Source: Flavobacterium sp. (GTDB lineage: Bacteria > Bacteroidota > Bacteroidia > Flavobacteriales > Flavobacteriaceae). From it: a DNA stretch of 64,000 nt. Location of the stretch: assembly GCA_016787805.1 (NCBI GenBank), contig JAEUTY010000011.1, positions 1 to 64,000 on the forward strand, given 5' to 3'. The position numbers were made by a program, and so were the translations under genes. The notes under the pieces are model-generated. The model worked only from the letters and a program-made list of their open reading frames with translations. It was not told the DNA's origin and did not search any database. Numbering within the stretch: the stretch's first letter is position 1; each line of letters opens with the position of its first letter. Of this stretch, positions 11,201 to 18,646 are shown piece by piece.

Positions 11201-12038
11201 CTTTATCTAGAATCGTATCACGATCTAGGATAATTTCGTTACGTTCGATAGAAACTACTTCACCTGTATCTTCATCAACGAAATCTTCGTGCCAAGTATT
11301 CAAGACACGTGCCGCTAATTTTCTACCGATGTATTTTTTAAGACCTGTTTTTGAAACTTTGATTTCTTCTGCAAGGTCAAAGATTTCAAGAATATCTTTA
11401 TCTCTTTCAAAACCGATAGCCCTGAAAAGAGTAGTAACTGGTAATTTTTTCTTTCTATCAATGTATGCGTACATCACATTATTGATATCGGTTGCAAATT
11501 CGATCCAAGAACCTTTGAAAGGAATTACTCTGGCCGAATATAATTTTGTACCATTAGCATGGAACGACTGACCAAAGAATACACCAGGAGATCTGTGCAA
11601 CTGAGAAACTACTACCCTTTCAGCACCATTGATAACGAAAGTACCACTTGGAGTCATGTAAGGAATTGTACCTAAGTAAACATCTTGAACAATAGTTTCA
11701 AAATCTTCGTGCTCAGGATCAGTACAATATAATTTTAAACGCGCTTTAAGAGGCACACTATAGGTTAAACCTCTTTCAATACACTCTTGAATAGTATATC
11801 GTGGTGGATCAACAAAATAATCTAAAAATTCTAAAACGAATTGGTTTCTTGTATCGGTTATTGGAAAGTTTTCCATGAAGGTATTGTATAAACCTTCGTT
11901 GCCTCTTTCGTCAGATTTCGTTTCTAATTGGAAGAAATCTTTAAAAGATTTTACCTGAACATCCAGAAAATCTGGGTAACTAGGTATGTTTTTTGTCGAG
12001 GCAAAATTCAATCTTTCAGTCTGATTTGTTATCATCAA
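8223..12038 (-). CDS. rpoB: DNA-directed RNA polymerase subunit beta
   Basis: RpoB is the second large catalytic subunit of RNA polymerase. The 1271-residue product contains the conserved rifampicin-pocket segment starting [18 protein letters not shown] (Ser at about residue 473) and [14 protein letters not shown]. The residues usually altered in resistance (D and H of this segment and the S of SALGP) are wild type. Later come the conserved [10 protein letters not shown] and [19 protein letters not shown] motifs near the C-terminus. The protein starts [10 protein letters not shown]. It lies 254 bp after rplL, a spacer that contains a terminator-like hairpin, and 103 bp before rpoC. Confidence 0.99.
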   Translation of the reverse strand: MMITNQTERLNFASTKNIPSYPDFLDVQVKSFKDFFQLETKSDERGNEGLYNTFMENFPITDTRNQFVLEFLDYFVDPPRYTIQECIERGLTYSVPLKARLKLYCTDPEHEDFETIVQDVYLGTIPYMTPSGTFVINGAERVVVSQLHRSPGVFFGQSFHANGTKLYSARVIPFKGSWIEFATDINNVMYAYIDRKKKLPVTTLFRAIGFERDKDILEIFDLAEEIKVSKTGLKKYIGRKLAARVLNTWHEDFVDEDTGEVVSIERNEIILDRDTILDKDNVEEIIDADVKVILLHKEDNNQADYAIIHNTLQKDPTNSEKEAVEHIYRQLRNAEPPDEETARGIIDKLFFSDQRYNLGEVGRYRMNKKLNLDIPMEKQVLTKEDIITIVKYLIELINSKAEIDDIDHLSNRRVRTVGEQLSAQFGVGLARMARTIRERMNVRDNEVFTPIDLINAKTLSSVINSFFGTNQLSQFMDQTNPLAEITHKRRLSALGPGGLSRERAGFEVRDVHYTHYGRLCPIETPEGPNIGLISSLGVYAKVNGMGFIETPYRKVTNGQVDLVSEPIYLSAEEEEGKMIAQANIEMDDKGNITADKVIAREEGDFPVVEPNVVHYTDVAPNQIASISASLIPFLEHDDANRALMGSNMMRQAVPLLRPQAPIVGTGLEQQVASDSRVLINAEGNGTVEYVDADKITIKYDRTEEERMVSFDADEKTYQLIKFRKTNQSTSINLKPIVRKGDRVKLGQVLCEGYATQNGELALGRNLKVAFMPWKGYNFEDAIVISEKVVRDDIFTSIHIDDYSLEVRDTKLGNEELTNDIPNVSEEATKDLDENGMIRIGAEVKPGDILIGKITPKGESDPTPEEKLLRAIFGDKAGDVKDASLKASPSLHGVVLDKKLFARAVKDKRKRTKDKDDLAELEMEFETKFVELKDKLVEKLFNIVNGKTSQGVLNDLGEEILPKGKKYTQKMLYAVEDFAHLTKGQWVADDETNRLVNDLIHNYKIKLNDLQGALRREKFTITVGDELPAGILKLAKVYIAKKRKLKVGDKMAGRHGNKGIVARIVRQEDMPFLEDGTPVDIVLNPLGVPSRMNIGQIYETVLGWAGQKLGRKFATPIFDGATLDQINELTDEAGIPRFGHTYLYDGGTGERFHQAATVGVIYMLKLGHMVDDKMHARSIGPYSLITQQPLGGKAQFGGQRFGEMEVWALEAYGASSTLREILTVKSDDVIGRAKTYEAIVKGETMPEPGLPESFNVLMHELKGLGLDIRLEE

Positions 12039-12225
12039 TGGACAAAATTTTGATTTAAAAAAAGTAATTTTTGTGTAAAAACACTGTTGCAGGTATACTT
12101 TCTTTTAATTAATCAATACATCTTTGAAAATAGACAAAGTATCAGTAAATTTTCTTTCTTCGTATTGACTAAATTTTTTTGTATCTTAAATTTATGCGCA
12201 ATAAAACTGCATAATTTTATTATAC

Positions 12226-12270
12226 GAAAAATGGTTTAGGTCATTGAGCGTTCAACTCAAGACCTAAACC
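12226..12270 (-). terminator. Terminator or attenuator hairpin between rplL and rpoB
   Basis: Arms GGTTTAGGTC (12233-12242) and GACCTAAACC (12261-12270) pair perfectly over 10 bp, and the stem continues as TTGAG/CTCAA after a single bulged A. On the minus strand it is followed by ATTTTTCG. It lies about 20 nt after the rplL stop. In many bacteria a partial terminator at this position reduces rpoBC expression relative to ribosomal proteins; that role here is inference. Confidence 0.75.
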
Positions 12271-12292
12271 TAGTTCTAAAACTGGAGTTTTG

Positions 12293-12667
12293 TTATTTTA
12301 ACTCTACTACAGCTCCAGCTTCTTCTAAAGATTTTTTAAGACCTTCAGCTTCTGCTTTAGAAACACCTTCTTTGATGTTAGCAGGAGCACCGTCTACGAT
12401 ATCTTTTGCTTCTTTTAATCCTAAACCAGTTAATTCTTTAACCGCTTTAACTACAGCTAATTTAGAAGCACCAGCATCTTTCAATACTACAGTGAATTCA
12501 GTTTGCTCTTCAGCTGCACCACCATCACCAGCACCACCAGCAGCTACTACTACAGCAGCAGCAGCAGGCTCGATACCATACTCGTCTTTTAATATTGTTG
12601 CTAAATCGTTAACTTCTTTAACTGTTAAGTTAACCAATTGTTCTGCGAATTGTTTTAAATCTGCCAT
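12293..12667 (-). CDS. rplL: 50S ribosomal protein L7/L12
   Basis: L7/L12 forms the flexible stalk of the large subunit that recruits translation GTPases such as EF-Tu and EF-G. The 124-residue product has the N-terminal dimerisation helices ([19 protein letters not shown]), an Ala/Gly-rich hinge (about residues 37-53) and the C-terminal factor-binding domain with [24 protein letters not shown] sequence and [19 protein letters not shown]. It follows rplJ by 57 bp, the usual stalk-protein pair. Confidence 0.99.
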   Translation of the reverse strand: MADLKQFAEQLVNLTVKEVNDLATILKDEYGIEPAAAAVVVAAGGAGDGGAAEEQTEFTVVLKDAGASKLAVVKAVKELTGLGLKEAKDIVDGAPANIKEGVSKAEAEGLKKSLEEAGAVVELK

Positions 12668-12724
12668 TTTTTCTATCGTTTAAAATGTTCTTTTAATTTA
12701 TTTTTGTTATTAAGTGCGTTATAA

Positions 12725-13225
12725 TTATTCAGCTGCTTCACCTTTAGATTCTGCATTGTTTAAAAGCGCAGAAAGGATGCGTTTTGCTGGAGATTGAAGT
12801 AATCCGATGATTTCTCCAATAACTTCTTCTCTAGATTTGATTGCAACTAAGCTATCTAAAAGATTATCACCAATATAAATTTCGTTATTGATGAAAGCAC
12901 CTTTTAAAAGCGGTTTGTCACTTTTCTTTCTAAAGTCTTTAATAATTTTAGCTGGTCCGTTAGCTACTTCAGAAATGAAGATAGATGAGTTTCCTTTTAA
13001 GATTGAAGGAAGGTCACCATAATCATTAGTTGAAGCTTCCATTGCTTTTTCAAGTAATGTATTTTTTACCACTTCTAATTTGATTCCAGCTTTAAAACAA
13101 GCTCTTCTTAGATTTGATGTTGTTTCAGCATCCAAACCTGAAGTATCTGCAATGTATACTACATTTGATTCAGCCAACTTTGCAGTTAAATCTTCTATCG
13201 CGATTGATTTTTCTTCTCTAGTCAT
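12725..13225 (-). CDS. rplJ: 50S ribosomal protein L10
   Basis: L10 anchors the L7/L12 dimers to 23S rRNA. The 166-residue product starts MTREEKSIAIEDLTAKL, has the conserved LRRACFKAGIKLEVVKNTLL segment for rRNA contact, and a C-terminal helix (GLLQSPAKRILSALLNN) that binds L7/L12 dimers. It lies 23 bp after rplA and 57 bp before rplL, so translational coupling in one mRNA is likely. Confidence 0.98.
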   Translation of the reverse strand: MTREEKSIAIEDLTAKLAESNVVYIADTSGLDAETTSNLRRACFKAGIKLEVVKNTLLEKAMEASTNDYGDLPSILKGNSSIFISEVANGPAKIIKDFRKKSDKPLLKGAFINNEIYIGDNLLDSLVAIKSREEVIGEIIGLLQSPAKRILSALLNNAESKGEAAE

Positions 13226-13248
13226 AATAAAATATGTTTAACTACCAA

Positions 13249-13938
13249 TTATACTGCTTTAGGATCTAAAGCAATAGCAGGACTCATTGTACTAGACAAG
13301 TGAATTGACTTGATGTAAGTACCTTTAGCTGCAGTTGGTTTCATTTTGATTAATGTTTGAATAATTTCGTGAGCGTTGTCAACAATTTTGTCAGCGTCGA
13401 AAGAAATTCTTCCGATACCCGCGTGAACAATACCTGTTTTATCCACTTTAAAGTCGATTTTACCCGCTTTTACCTCAGCAACAGCTTTACCTACTTCCAT
13501 AGTTACTGTTCCTGTTTTAGGGTTCGGCATTAAACCTCTAGGACCTAATACACGTCCTAATGGACCTAATTTACCCATGATAGCTGGCATAGTGATGATA
13601 ACATCAACATCAGTCCAACCGTCTTTAATTTTTTGAAGGTAATCGTCTAAACCTACGTGGTCAGCACCAGCTGCTTTAGCTTCTGCTTCTTTATCAGGAG
13701 TAACCAAAGCCAAAACTTTAGTATCCTTTCCTGTTCCGTGAGGCAATGTTACAACACCTCTTACCATTTGATTTGCCTTTCTTGGATCAACTCCTAAACG
13801 AACAGCAATATCTACTGACTCATCAAATTTTGCAGAAGCAACGGTTTTCAATAAAGATGAAGCATCTTTTAATGAATACAATTTATTCTTCTCAATTTTT
13901 GAAGCAGCTTCTTTTTGTTTTTTTGTCAATTTTGCCAT
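13249..13938 (-). CDS. rplA: 50S ribosomal protein L1
   Basis: L1 builds the mobile stalk by the E site and in many bacteria represses its own operon by binding mRNA. The 229-residue product contains the signature segment PNPKTGTVT preceded by [13 protein letters not shown], and ends with the usual [21 protein letters not shown] strand. It starts 8 bp after the rplK stop, so the two are probably translationally coupled. Confidence 0.99.
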   Translation of the reverse strand: MAKLTKKQKEAASKIEKNKLYSLKDASSLLKTVASAKFDESVDIAVRLGVDPRKANQMVRGVVTLPHGTGKDTKVLALVTPDKEAEAKAAGADHVGLDDYLQKIKDGWTDVDVIITMPAIMGKLGPLGRVLGPRGLMPNPKTGTVTMEVGKAVAEVKAGKIDFKVDKTGIVHAGIGRISFDADKIVDNAHEIIQTLIKMKPTAAKGTYIKSIHLSSTMSPAIALDPKAV

Positions 13939-13946
13939 TTCTTACC

Positions 13947-14387
13947 TTATTTTAGAGGAGAATCTCCAGTTACAGTTATACCCATAGATCTAGCTGTTCC
14001 AGCAATCATGCTCATTGCAGATTCAATAGTGAAAGCATTTAAATCAGTCATCTTGTCTTCGGCGATAGCTTTAATTTGATCCCAAGTTACATTAGCAACT
14101 TTTTTTCTGTTAGGCTCGCCTGAACCAGATTTTAATTTAGCAGCATCCAATAATTGAATTGCAGCAGGTGGAGTTTTTACAACAAAATCGAATGATTTGT
14201 CTTTATACACAGTAATTTGTACTGGTAACACTTTGCCAGGTTGATCTTGAGTTCTAGCATTGAATTGCTTACAGAACTCCATGATGTTAACCCCAGCAGC
14301 TCCCAAAGCAGGTCCAACCGGTGGCGACGGGTTCGCAGCACCTCCCTTTACTTGTAGTTTAACTACTTTACTAACTTCTTTAGCCAT
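13947..14387 (-). CDS. rplK: 50S ribosomal protein L11
   Basis: L11 sits at the GTPase-associated centre with 23S rRNA helices 43/44. The 146-residue product has the N-terminal proline-rich loop ([20 protein letters not shown]) that is the thiostrepton-sensitive hinge, and the C-terminal rRNA-binding domain ending [15 protein letters not shown]. It lies 66 bp after nusG, with a hairpin in the spacer. Confidence 0.99.
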   Translation of the reverse strand: MAKEVSKVVKLQVKGGAANPSPPVGPALGAAGVNIMEFCKQFNARTQDQPGKVLPVQITVYKDKSFDFVVKTPPAAIQLLDAAKLKSGSGEPNRKKVANVTWDQIKAIAEDKMTDLNAFTIESAMSMIAGTARSMGITVTGDSPLK

Positions 14388-14402
14388 TTCTTAAAAATTT
14401 AG

Positions 14403-14432
14403 CACATCTATCAATTGGAAGCGATTGATGTG
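14403..14432 (-). promoter_or_regulatory. Hairpin in the rplK leader
   Basis: Arms 14403-14415 and 14424-14432 form CACAT/ATGTG plus CAAT/ATTG with a 4-nt bulge on one side. It lies in the nusG-rplK spacer about 16 nt before the rplK start. The position is where the L1-binding regulatory mRNA site of the rplK-rplA operon is found in other bacteria, but the sequence alone does not prove L1 binding. Confidence 0.4.
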
Positions 14433-14453
14433 AATATTAATATGTAACAAAAA

Positions 14454-15005
14454 TTATACTTTTTCAACTTGCATAAAACTCAATTCAAGTGGTGTTTTTC
14501 TTCCGAAAATTTTCACCATCACTTCAAGTTTACGCTTTTCTTCATTGATCTTCTCAATAGAGCCATTAAATCCATTGAAAGGACCATCAACCACTTTAAT
14601 TACTTCACCAATGGTGAAAGGAATCGATTGATTGTCTGTATTTACCGAAAGTTCATCCACTTTACCTAACATTCTGTTCACTTCAGAAAGTCGCAACGGC
14701 ACAGGATCTCCTCCTTTTACTTCACCTAAAAAACCAATAACACCAGTTATAGACTTGATAATATGTGGAATTTCACCGACCAAATTAGCTTCAATCATTA
14801 CATAACCAGGAAAGTACACTTTATCTTTCGATATTTTTTTCCCATCACGAACTTGAACTACTTTTTCAGTGGGAACAAGAACTTGAGAAATATAATCGCT
14901 CATTCCTAGTCGACTGATTTCGGTTTCGATATAAGATTTAACTTTATTTTCTTGACCGCTGACAGCTCTAACAACGTACCACTTTTTTAAATTATTATCA
15001 GCCAT
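14454..15005 (-). CDS. nusG: Transcription termination/antitermination protein NusG
   Basis: NusG binds the RNA polymerase clamp and modulates pausing and Rho-dependent termination. The 183-residue product has the NGN domain (KKWYVVRAVSGQENKVKSYIE, then FPGYVMIEANL) and a C-terminal KOW domain (about residues 128-183, with VVDGPFNGFNGSIEKINEEK). It follows secE by 10 bp, the standard secE-nusG pair. Confidence 0.98.
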   Translation of the reverse strand: MADNNLKKWYVVRAVSGQENKVKSYIETEISRLGMSDYISQVLVPTEKVVQVRDGKKISKDKVYFPGYVMIEANLVGEIPHIIKSITGVIGFLGEVKGGDPVPLRLSEVNRMLGKVDELSVNTDNQSIPFTIGEVIKVVDGPFNGFNGSIEKINEEKRKLEVMVKIFGRKTPLELSFMQVEKV

Positions 15006-15015
15006 TTTTGAAATA

Positions 15016-15213
15016 TTAACCTTTAAGTAAATTAAAAAATCCAGCTATTGCTTTTGTGAAAAATTCATCAACACCCCAAGTCAGCAAAGCGAATACTATA
15101 GAAAATAACGCTACAACAATAGTGTATTTTTGAACTTCTGACCATTCTGGCCAAGTAACATTTGTTTTCAATTCTTCAAATGCTTCCGAGAAATAATTTA
15201 AAATTTTTGACAT
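15016..15213 (-). CDS. secE: Preprotein translocase subunit SecE
   Basis: SecE is the small clamp subunit of the SecYEG channel. The 65-residue form starts MSKILNYFSEAFEEL at 15213, has the amphipathic segment with NVTWPEWSEVQKYT and a single membrane helix (IVVALFSIVFALLTWGV), typical of short single-span SecE. An in-frame upstream ATG exists, but it would place the start inside the tRNA-Trp gene, so the 15213 start is preferred. nusG follows 10 bp later. Confidence 0.95.
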   Translation of the reverse strand: MSKILNYFSEAFEELKTNVTWPEWSEVQKYTIVVALFSIVFALLTWGVDEFFTKAIAGFFNLLKG

Positions 15214-15228
15214 TTTATAATTTATTAG

Positions 15229-15299
15229 CACGGGCGGGAGGATTCGAACCACCATCAACGGTTTTGGAGACCGCTATTCTACCCTTGAACTACGCCCGT
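15229..15299 (-). tRNA. tRNA-Trp (anticodon CCA)
   Basis: Minus-strand cloverleaf: acceptor ACGGGCG/CGCCCGT, U8-A9, anticodon stem GCGGT/ACCGT with loop CTCCAAA (anticodon CCA), T-loop TTCGAAT, discriminator G. The T-stem has one U-U mismatch. The 3' CCA is not encoded. It lies between tuf and secE, a widely conserved position. Confidence 0.96.
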
Positions 15300-15303
15300 T
15301 CAT

Positions 15304-15336
15304 TAAAAACCAGTGCCGTTCGAATAAACGACACTG
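15304..15336 (-). terminator. Hairpin with T-run after tuf
   Basis: In minus-strand RNA CAGUGUCGUU (15336-15327) pairs with AACGGCACUG (15320-15311), a 10-bp stem with one U-G pair and a 6-nt loop, followed by GUUUUUAAUG. It would terminate or attenuate transcription between tuf and tRNA-Trp/secE. Confidence 0.7.
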
Positions 15337-15361
15337 ATTTACTATTTATTTTTTATAGAAA

Positions 15362-16549
15362 TTAATCTAAGATTTCAGTTACCTGACCAGCACCAACTGT
15401 TCTACCACCTTCACGGATAGCGAAACGTAAACCTACGTTTAATGCGATTGGGCTCAACAAAGCAACTTCAATAGTTAAGTTATCACCTGGCATTACCATC
15501 TCTACACCAGCTGGTAAAGAGATAACTCCCGTTACGTCAGTTGTACGTACATAAAACTGAGGACGGTAGTTATTGTGGAATGGAGTGTGGCGACCACCTT
15601 CTTCTTTTTTCAAGATATAAACCTCTGCTTTGAATTTAGCGTGTGGTTTTACTGAACCTGGTTTACAGATAACCATACCTCTTTTGATATCCGCTTTATC
15701 GATACCTCTTAATAAAAGACCTACGTTATCTCCAGCTTCACCTCTGTCAAGGATTTTACGGAACATCTCAACTCCTGTAATTGTAGAAGTCAATTTGTCA
15801 GCACCCATACCGATGATTTCAACTGGATCTCCAGTGTTAGCAACTCCAGTTTCGATACGACCTGTAGCAACAGTTCCACGACCTGTAATAGTAAACACGT
15901 CCTCAACTGGCATCAAGAATGGTTTTGCATTGTCACGAACTGGCTCTTCAATCCAGTTGTCAACAGCTTCCATTAATTCGATGATTTTAGGAACCCAGTT
16001 TGGATCATTGTTTAATCCACCTAAAGCAGAACCTTGAACAACAGGACCATTATCTCCATCATACTCATAGAAAGACAACAAGTCTCTGATTTCCATTTCT
16101 ACTAACTCTAATAATTCAGCATCATCAACCATATCCACTTTATTCATGAATACAACGATTCTTGGAATACCTACCTGACGACCTAAAAGGATGTGCTCAC
16201 GAGTTTGTGGCATTGGTCCGTCTGTAGCAGCAACTACTAAGATAGCACCATCCATTTGAGCAGCACCAGTAACCATGTTCTTAACGTAATCCGCGTGACC
16301 TGGACAGTCAACGTGTGCGTAGTGACGGTTAGCTGTTTCATACTCAACGTGTGATGTATTAATTGTAATACCTCTTTCTTTTTCTTCAGGAGCGTTATCA
16401 ATTTGATCAAATGATTTTGCTTGACAATAACCTGCATCAGACAATACTTTAGTGATTGCAGCAGTTAAAGTTGTTTTTCCGTGATCCACGTGTCCAATTG
16501 TACCAATATTAAGGTGTGGCTTGGTACGACTAAAATTTTCTTTTGCCAT
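15362..16549 (-). CDS. tuf: Elongation factor Tu
   Basis: EF-Tu delivers aminoacyl-tRNA to the ribosome as a GTP complex. The 395-residue product has the P-loop GHVDHGKTT (about residues 19-27), switch [14 protein letters not shown], the G4 motif NKVD and the C-terminal EF-Tu beta-barrels ending [13 protein letters not shown]. Length and motifs are normal. It is flanked by tRNA-Thr(GGT) upstream and tRNA-Trp downstream, the classical tRNA-tufB arrangement. Confidence 0.99.
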   Translation of the reverse strand: MAKENFSRTKPHLNIGTIGHVDHGKTTLTAAITKVLSDAGYCQAKSFDQIDNAPEEKERGITINTSHVEYETANRHYAHVDCPGHADYVKNMVTGAAQMDGAILVVAATDGPMPQTREHILLGRQVGIPRIVVFMNKVDMVDDAELLELVEMEIRDLLSFYEYDGDNGPVVQGSALGGLNNDPNWVPKIIELMEAVDNWIEEPVRDNAKPFLMPVEDVFTITGRGTVATGRIETGVANTGDPVEIIGMGADKLTSTITGVEMFRKILDRGEAGDNVGLLLRGIDKADIKRGMVICKPGSVKPHAKFKAEVYILKKEEGGRHTPFHNNYRPQFYVRTTDVTGVISLPAGVEMVMPGDNLTIEVALLSPIALNVGLRFAIREGGRTVGAGQVTEILD

Positions 16550-16604
16550 TTTAATTAATTTTAAACTTAGTTATATTTATTAGTGTTCAAATTTTCAAAT
16601 TTTG

Positions 16605-16676
16605 AGCCAATGACGGGATTTGAACCCGTGACCTCTTCCTTACCAAGGAAGCACTCTACCCCTGAGCTACACCGGC
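16605..16676 (-). tRNA. tRNA-Thr (anticodon GGT)
   Basis: Minus-strand cloverleaf: acceptor GCCGGTG/CATTGGC (two G-U pairs), anticodon stem CTTCC/GGAAG with loop TTGGTAA (anticodon GGT), T-loop TTCAAAT, discriminator T. CCA is not encoded. It directly precedes tuf in the transcript. Confidence 0.96.
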
Positions 16677-16688
16677 GGTAAAGTTTTT

Positions 16689-16741
16689 GTTTCAGGTTTA
16701 AAGTTTCAGGTTTTAAACCACTTGAAACTTGAAACTTTTAA
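16689..16741 (-). repeat. Inverted 7-nt repeats between tRNA-Thr and tRNA-Tyr
   Basis: Plus strand reads GTTTCAG, GTTTAAA, GTTTCAG in tandem (16689-16709), a GTTTTAAACC centre, then CTTGAAA, CTTGAAA and CTTTTAAA. The two halves are imperfect reverse complements and could fold into a long hairpin. It may be a tRNA processing spacer or a member of the short intergenic repeats seen elsewhere in the window. Confidence 0.65.
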
Positions 16742-16752
16742 ACTTTTAATTG

Positions 16753-16834
16753 TGGGGAGAGCAGGATTCGAACCTGCGAAGATGTAATCAGCGGATTTAC
16801 AGTCCGCCCTCGTTGGCCGCTTGAGTATCTCCCC
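16753..16834 (-). tRNA. tRNA-Tyr (anticodon GTA)
   Basis: Minus-strand class II tRNA: acceptor GGGGAGA/TCTCCCC, U8-A9, D-arm CTC...GAG, anticodon stem GCGGA/TCCGC with loop CTGTAAA (anticodon GTA), a long variable arm, T-loop TTCGAAT, discriminator A. CCA is not encoded. Confidence 0.96.
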
Positions 16835-16889
16835 CACTTTTTTCACACAATTTCAATAAATAATCACAAGGAAAACCTTGAAATCATTG

Positions 16890-16963
16890 AGCCGATAGAG
16901 GGACTCGAACCCACGACCTGCTGATTACAAATCAGCTGCTCTAGCCAGCTGAGCTACATCGGC
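16890..16963 (-). tRNA. tRNA-Thr (anticodon TGT)
   Basis: Minus-strand cloverleaf: acceptor GCCGATG/TATCGGC, anticodon stem GCTGA/TCAGC with loop TTTGTAA (anticodon TGT), T-loop TTCGAGT, discriminator T. CCA is not encoded. It is the first gene of the tRNA-tuf-sec-nus-rpl-rpo cluster. Confidence 0.96.
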
Positions 16964-16972
16964 TTATACAAT

Positions 16973-17000
16973 AAAAAAAGTCCGCTATTTCTAACGGACT
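16973..17000 (-). terminator. hpf terminator overlapping the tRNA/tuf promoter start site
   Basis: AGTCCG (16979-16984) pairs with CGGACT (16995-17000), and on the minus strand the stem is followed by TTTTTTT. It is downstream of hpf. It also begins 2 nt after the -7 box of the tRNA/tuf promoter, so the predicted transcription start falls inside the hairpin. Confidence 0.7.
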
Positions 17001-17001
17001 G

Positions 17002-17030
17002 CAAATGTAGGGATTTATTTTTTTTATCAA
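17002..17030 (-). promoter_or_regulatory. Promoter of the tRNA-tuf-rpl-rpo cluster
   Basis: On the minus strand TTG (17030-17028) is followed after 18 nt by TACATTTG (17009-17002), a full match to the flavobacterial -33/-7 pattern TTG-N17-23-TAnnTTTG. It lies about 40 nt upstream of the first tRNA. Confidence 0.7.
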
Positions 17031-17059
17031 AACATTTTGTGGAAAAAAATTTTCAATAT

Positions 17060-17356
17060 TTATACTCTAATTTTTTCTTTTCGTTTAACAAGCAATCTTT
17101 CTAACGATTCCGCAGCTAATTCGGTAGCTTCTTCAAATGATTTGCATTGTTTTTTTACAACAAAATCATCTCCAGGGACATGAATTTTGAGTTCAACCAT
17201 TTTATTTTCCTTCTCACTGGTCTTTTCAACTTTCAAAAAAACGTCTGAAGAAACTATTTTATCATAAAATTTTTCTAATTTATCTAATCGTTGTTGAATA
17301 AAATCAACTAATTTTCTGTCGACAGAAAAACCTACAGCATGAACATTTACTTTCAT
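17060..17356 (-). CDS. hpf: Ribosome hibernation-promoting factor, HPF/RaiA family
   Basis: The 98-residue product is a short HPF/YfiA-type protein that binds the 30S decoding region and inactivates ribosomes in stationary phase. It shows the family pattern: MKVNVHAVGFSVDRKLVDFIQ at the start, a central strand with EKTSEKENKMVELKIHVPGD and a C-terminal helix EEATELAAESLERLLVKRKEK. It lacks the C-terminal dimerisation domain of long HPF. It follows xerC by 31 bp, probably in the same transcript, and a terminator lies downstream. Confidence 0.93.
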   Translation of the reverse strand: MKVNVHAVGFSVDRKLVDFIQQRLDKLEKFYDKIVSSDVFLKVEKTSEKENKMVELKIHVPGDDFVVKKQCKSFEEATELAAESLERLLVKRKEKIRV

Positions 17357-17387
17357 ATTCTAATCATTTAAAATTAAACAAACCTAA

Positions 17388-18278
17388 TTATTGATTCCGA
17401 GGATGCGCATCTCCATACACTTTTTTCAATTCAGACAAACTGCTATGAGTGTAGATTTGTGTTGAAGCTAAACTGGAATGTCCTAATAACTCTTTCACTG
17501 AATTCAAATCGGCTCCGTTGTTAAGCATATGAGTTGCAAACGTATGACGTAATATATGCGGACTCTTTTTTACCTTTTCGGAAACATTACTAAAGTAATA
17601 ATTTATTAATCGATACACAAACGAATCGTTCATTTTAACTCCTTTTAACATTAAAAAAAAGTAGTCTTTATCGTTAATTTGCTCTAATTGAGCTCTTTCC
17701 GCCAAATACAAATTAATCTGTTTTGCGATAATTGGCAAAATTGGCAGTATACGTTCCTTATTTCTTTTACCTAACACTTTAATTGTACCATTTGAAATGT
17801 TTACATTTTGAAGTTTCAGATGAATTAACTCAGTTCTTCGGATTCCTGTTGTGTAAAACAAATCGATAATTAACTTATCACGAACCCCTTCAAATCCGTC
17901 AGGATATTTTAACAAGTTTAACACATTATCCAATTCTTTTTCTGAAAATGGAATTTGGAGTTTTTTGGGCGTCTTTAACGATTTGTGCTTTAATAGAGGA
18001 CTATTTTCAATTTGCTTGGTTTTGAGCAAGAATTTATAAAATGCTTTTAAAGACGATATTTTTCTATTTACAGAATTATTAGAAATCTCTGAATCAATCA
18101 TCGAGACAATCCAGCTTCTGATCATACTATAATTGACCGTTTCCAAAACATCAGTATCAAAATTGGATATTAAAAACTGTTGAAAAAAAAGCAAATCATT
18201 TACATAAGCATTTACGGTATGCAAAGAATACTTTTTTTCTAATTGCAAATAATCTTGAAATGATTTGAGGTTGTTCAT
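17388..18278 (-). CDS. xerC: Tyrosine recombinase XerC
   Basis: XerC/D recombinases resolve chromosome dimers at dif. Using the Met at 18278 gives 296 residues, with an N-terminal SAM-like DNA-binding domain (FQDYLQLEKKYSLHTVNAYV) and a C-terminal catalytic domain showing the active residues: Arg in TTGIRRTELIHL, Lys in VLGKRNKERILP, HxxR in HILRHTFATHML, His in LLGHSS and Tyr in QIYTH. An in-frame ATG at 18308 would add ten residues but abuts the rpsU terminator; I prefer the internal start. A mobile-element integrase is unlikely because the context is housekeeping. Confidence 0.93.
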   Translation of the reverse strand: MNNLKSFQDYLQLEKKYSLHTVNAYVNDLLFFQQFLISNFDTDVLETVNYSMIRSWIVSMIDSEISNNSVNRKISSLKAFYKFLLKTKQIENSPLLKHKSLKTPKKLQIPFSEKELDNVLNLLKYPDGFEGVRDKLIIDLFYTTGIRRTELIHLKLQNVNISNGTIKVLGKRNKERILPILPIIAKQINLYLAERAQLEQINDKDYFFLMLKGVKMNDSFVYRLINYYFSNVSEKVKKSPHILRHTFATHMLNNGADLNSVKELLGHSSLASTQIYTHSSLSELKKVYGDAHPRNQ

Positions 18279-18308
18279 TACAGCAAATTGACCGTTAATA
18301 ATGAGCAT

Positions 18309-18357
18309 AAAAAAACCGTTAGTAACAAAGTTATAAAACTTTATTGACTAACGGCTT
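18309..18357 (-). terminator. rpsU terminator
   Basis: CCGTTAGT (18316-18323) pairs with ACTAACGG (18347-18354), with an inner AAAGTT/AACTTT stem, and on the minus strand a run of seven T follows. It lies about 20 nt after the rpsU stop. Confidence 0.88.
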
Positions 18358-18377
18358 GTATTTTGTTCAAAAATCGA

Positions 18378-18572
18378 TTAACTTTCTAACGAGTCTTTTA
18401 AGTTTTGAATATACGCTGCTTTTTGGATTTGAGCTCTTCTAGTTACAGATGGCTTAATGAAAGCTTGACGTGCTCTTAACTGACGGACAGTTCCTGTTTT
18501 GTCAAATTTTCTTTTATAGCGCTTTAATGCTCTATCGATATTTTCTCCGTCTTTAATTGGTATAATTAACAT
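18378..18572 (-). CDS. rpsU: 30S ribosomal protein S21
   Basis: bS21 sits beside the 3' end of 16S rRNA. The 64-residue product starts MLIIPIKDGENIDRALKRYK and has the basic body KRKFDKTGTVRQLRARQAF and a C-terminal tail typical of Bacteroidetes S21. The start at 18572 is chosen because a perfect AGGAGG lies upstream at normal spacing; an in-frame ATG 7 codons earlier would place that sequence inside the coding region. In Flavobacterium the ribosome's anti-Shine-Dalgarno is known to be masked with bS21 involvement, and rpsU is a known exception that keeps a strong SD, implying feedback control. Confidence 0.97.
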   Translation of the reverse strand: MLIIPIKDGENIDRALKRYKRKFDKTGTVRQLRARQAFIKPSVTRRAQIQKAAYIQNLKDSLES

Positions 18573-18582
18573 AATATAGACA

Positions 18583-18588
18583 CCTCCT
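18583..18588 (-). promoter_or_regulatory. Strong Shine-Dalgarno of rpsU
   Basis: The minus strand reads GAGGAGGTGTCTATATTATG, placing a full AGGAGG about 10 nt before the rpsU ATG. I saw no comparable site before the other ribosomal genes here, so this one is unusual and decides the rpsU start. Confidence 0.9.
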
Positions 18589-18603
18589 CTCATTTAGTGG
18601 GTG

Positions 18604-18611
18604 CAAAATTA
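18604..18611 (-). promoter_or_regulatory. Possible -7 box of rpsU
   Basis: Minus-strand TAATTTTG matches TAnnTTTG and lies about 16 nt upstream of the Shine-Dalgarno. No TTG is found 17-23 nt upstream, so the promoter is only tentative. Confidence 0.35.
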
Positions 18612-18646
18612 ATCTATTTTTTGAAATTTAAAAGAAAAACCACTAT

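Noticed and set aside
4572..11571. Several plus-strand open frames opposite rpoC and rpoB
   Set aside because: All lie antisense to highly conserved genes, have no recognisable domains and no promoter or start context.
15214..15258. N-terminal extension of SecE from an upstream ATG
   Set aside because: The extension overlaps tRNA-Trp and is not part of the SecE family.
17388..18278. XerC as integrase of a mobile island
   Set aside because: Flanked by hpf and rpsU, with no tRNA-borne direct repeats or phage genes; housekeeping recombinase is more likely.
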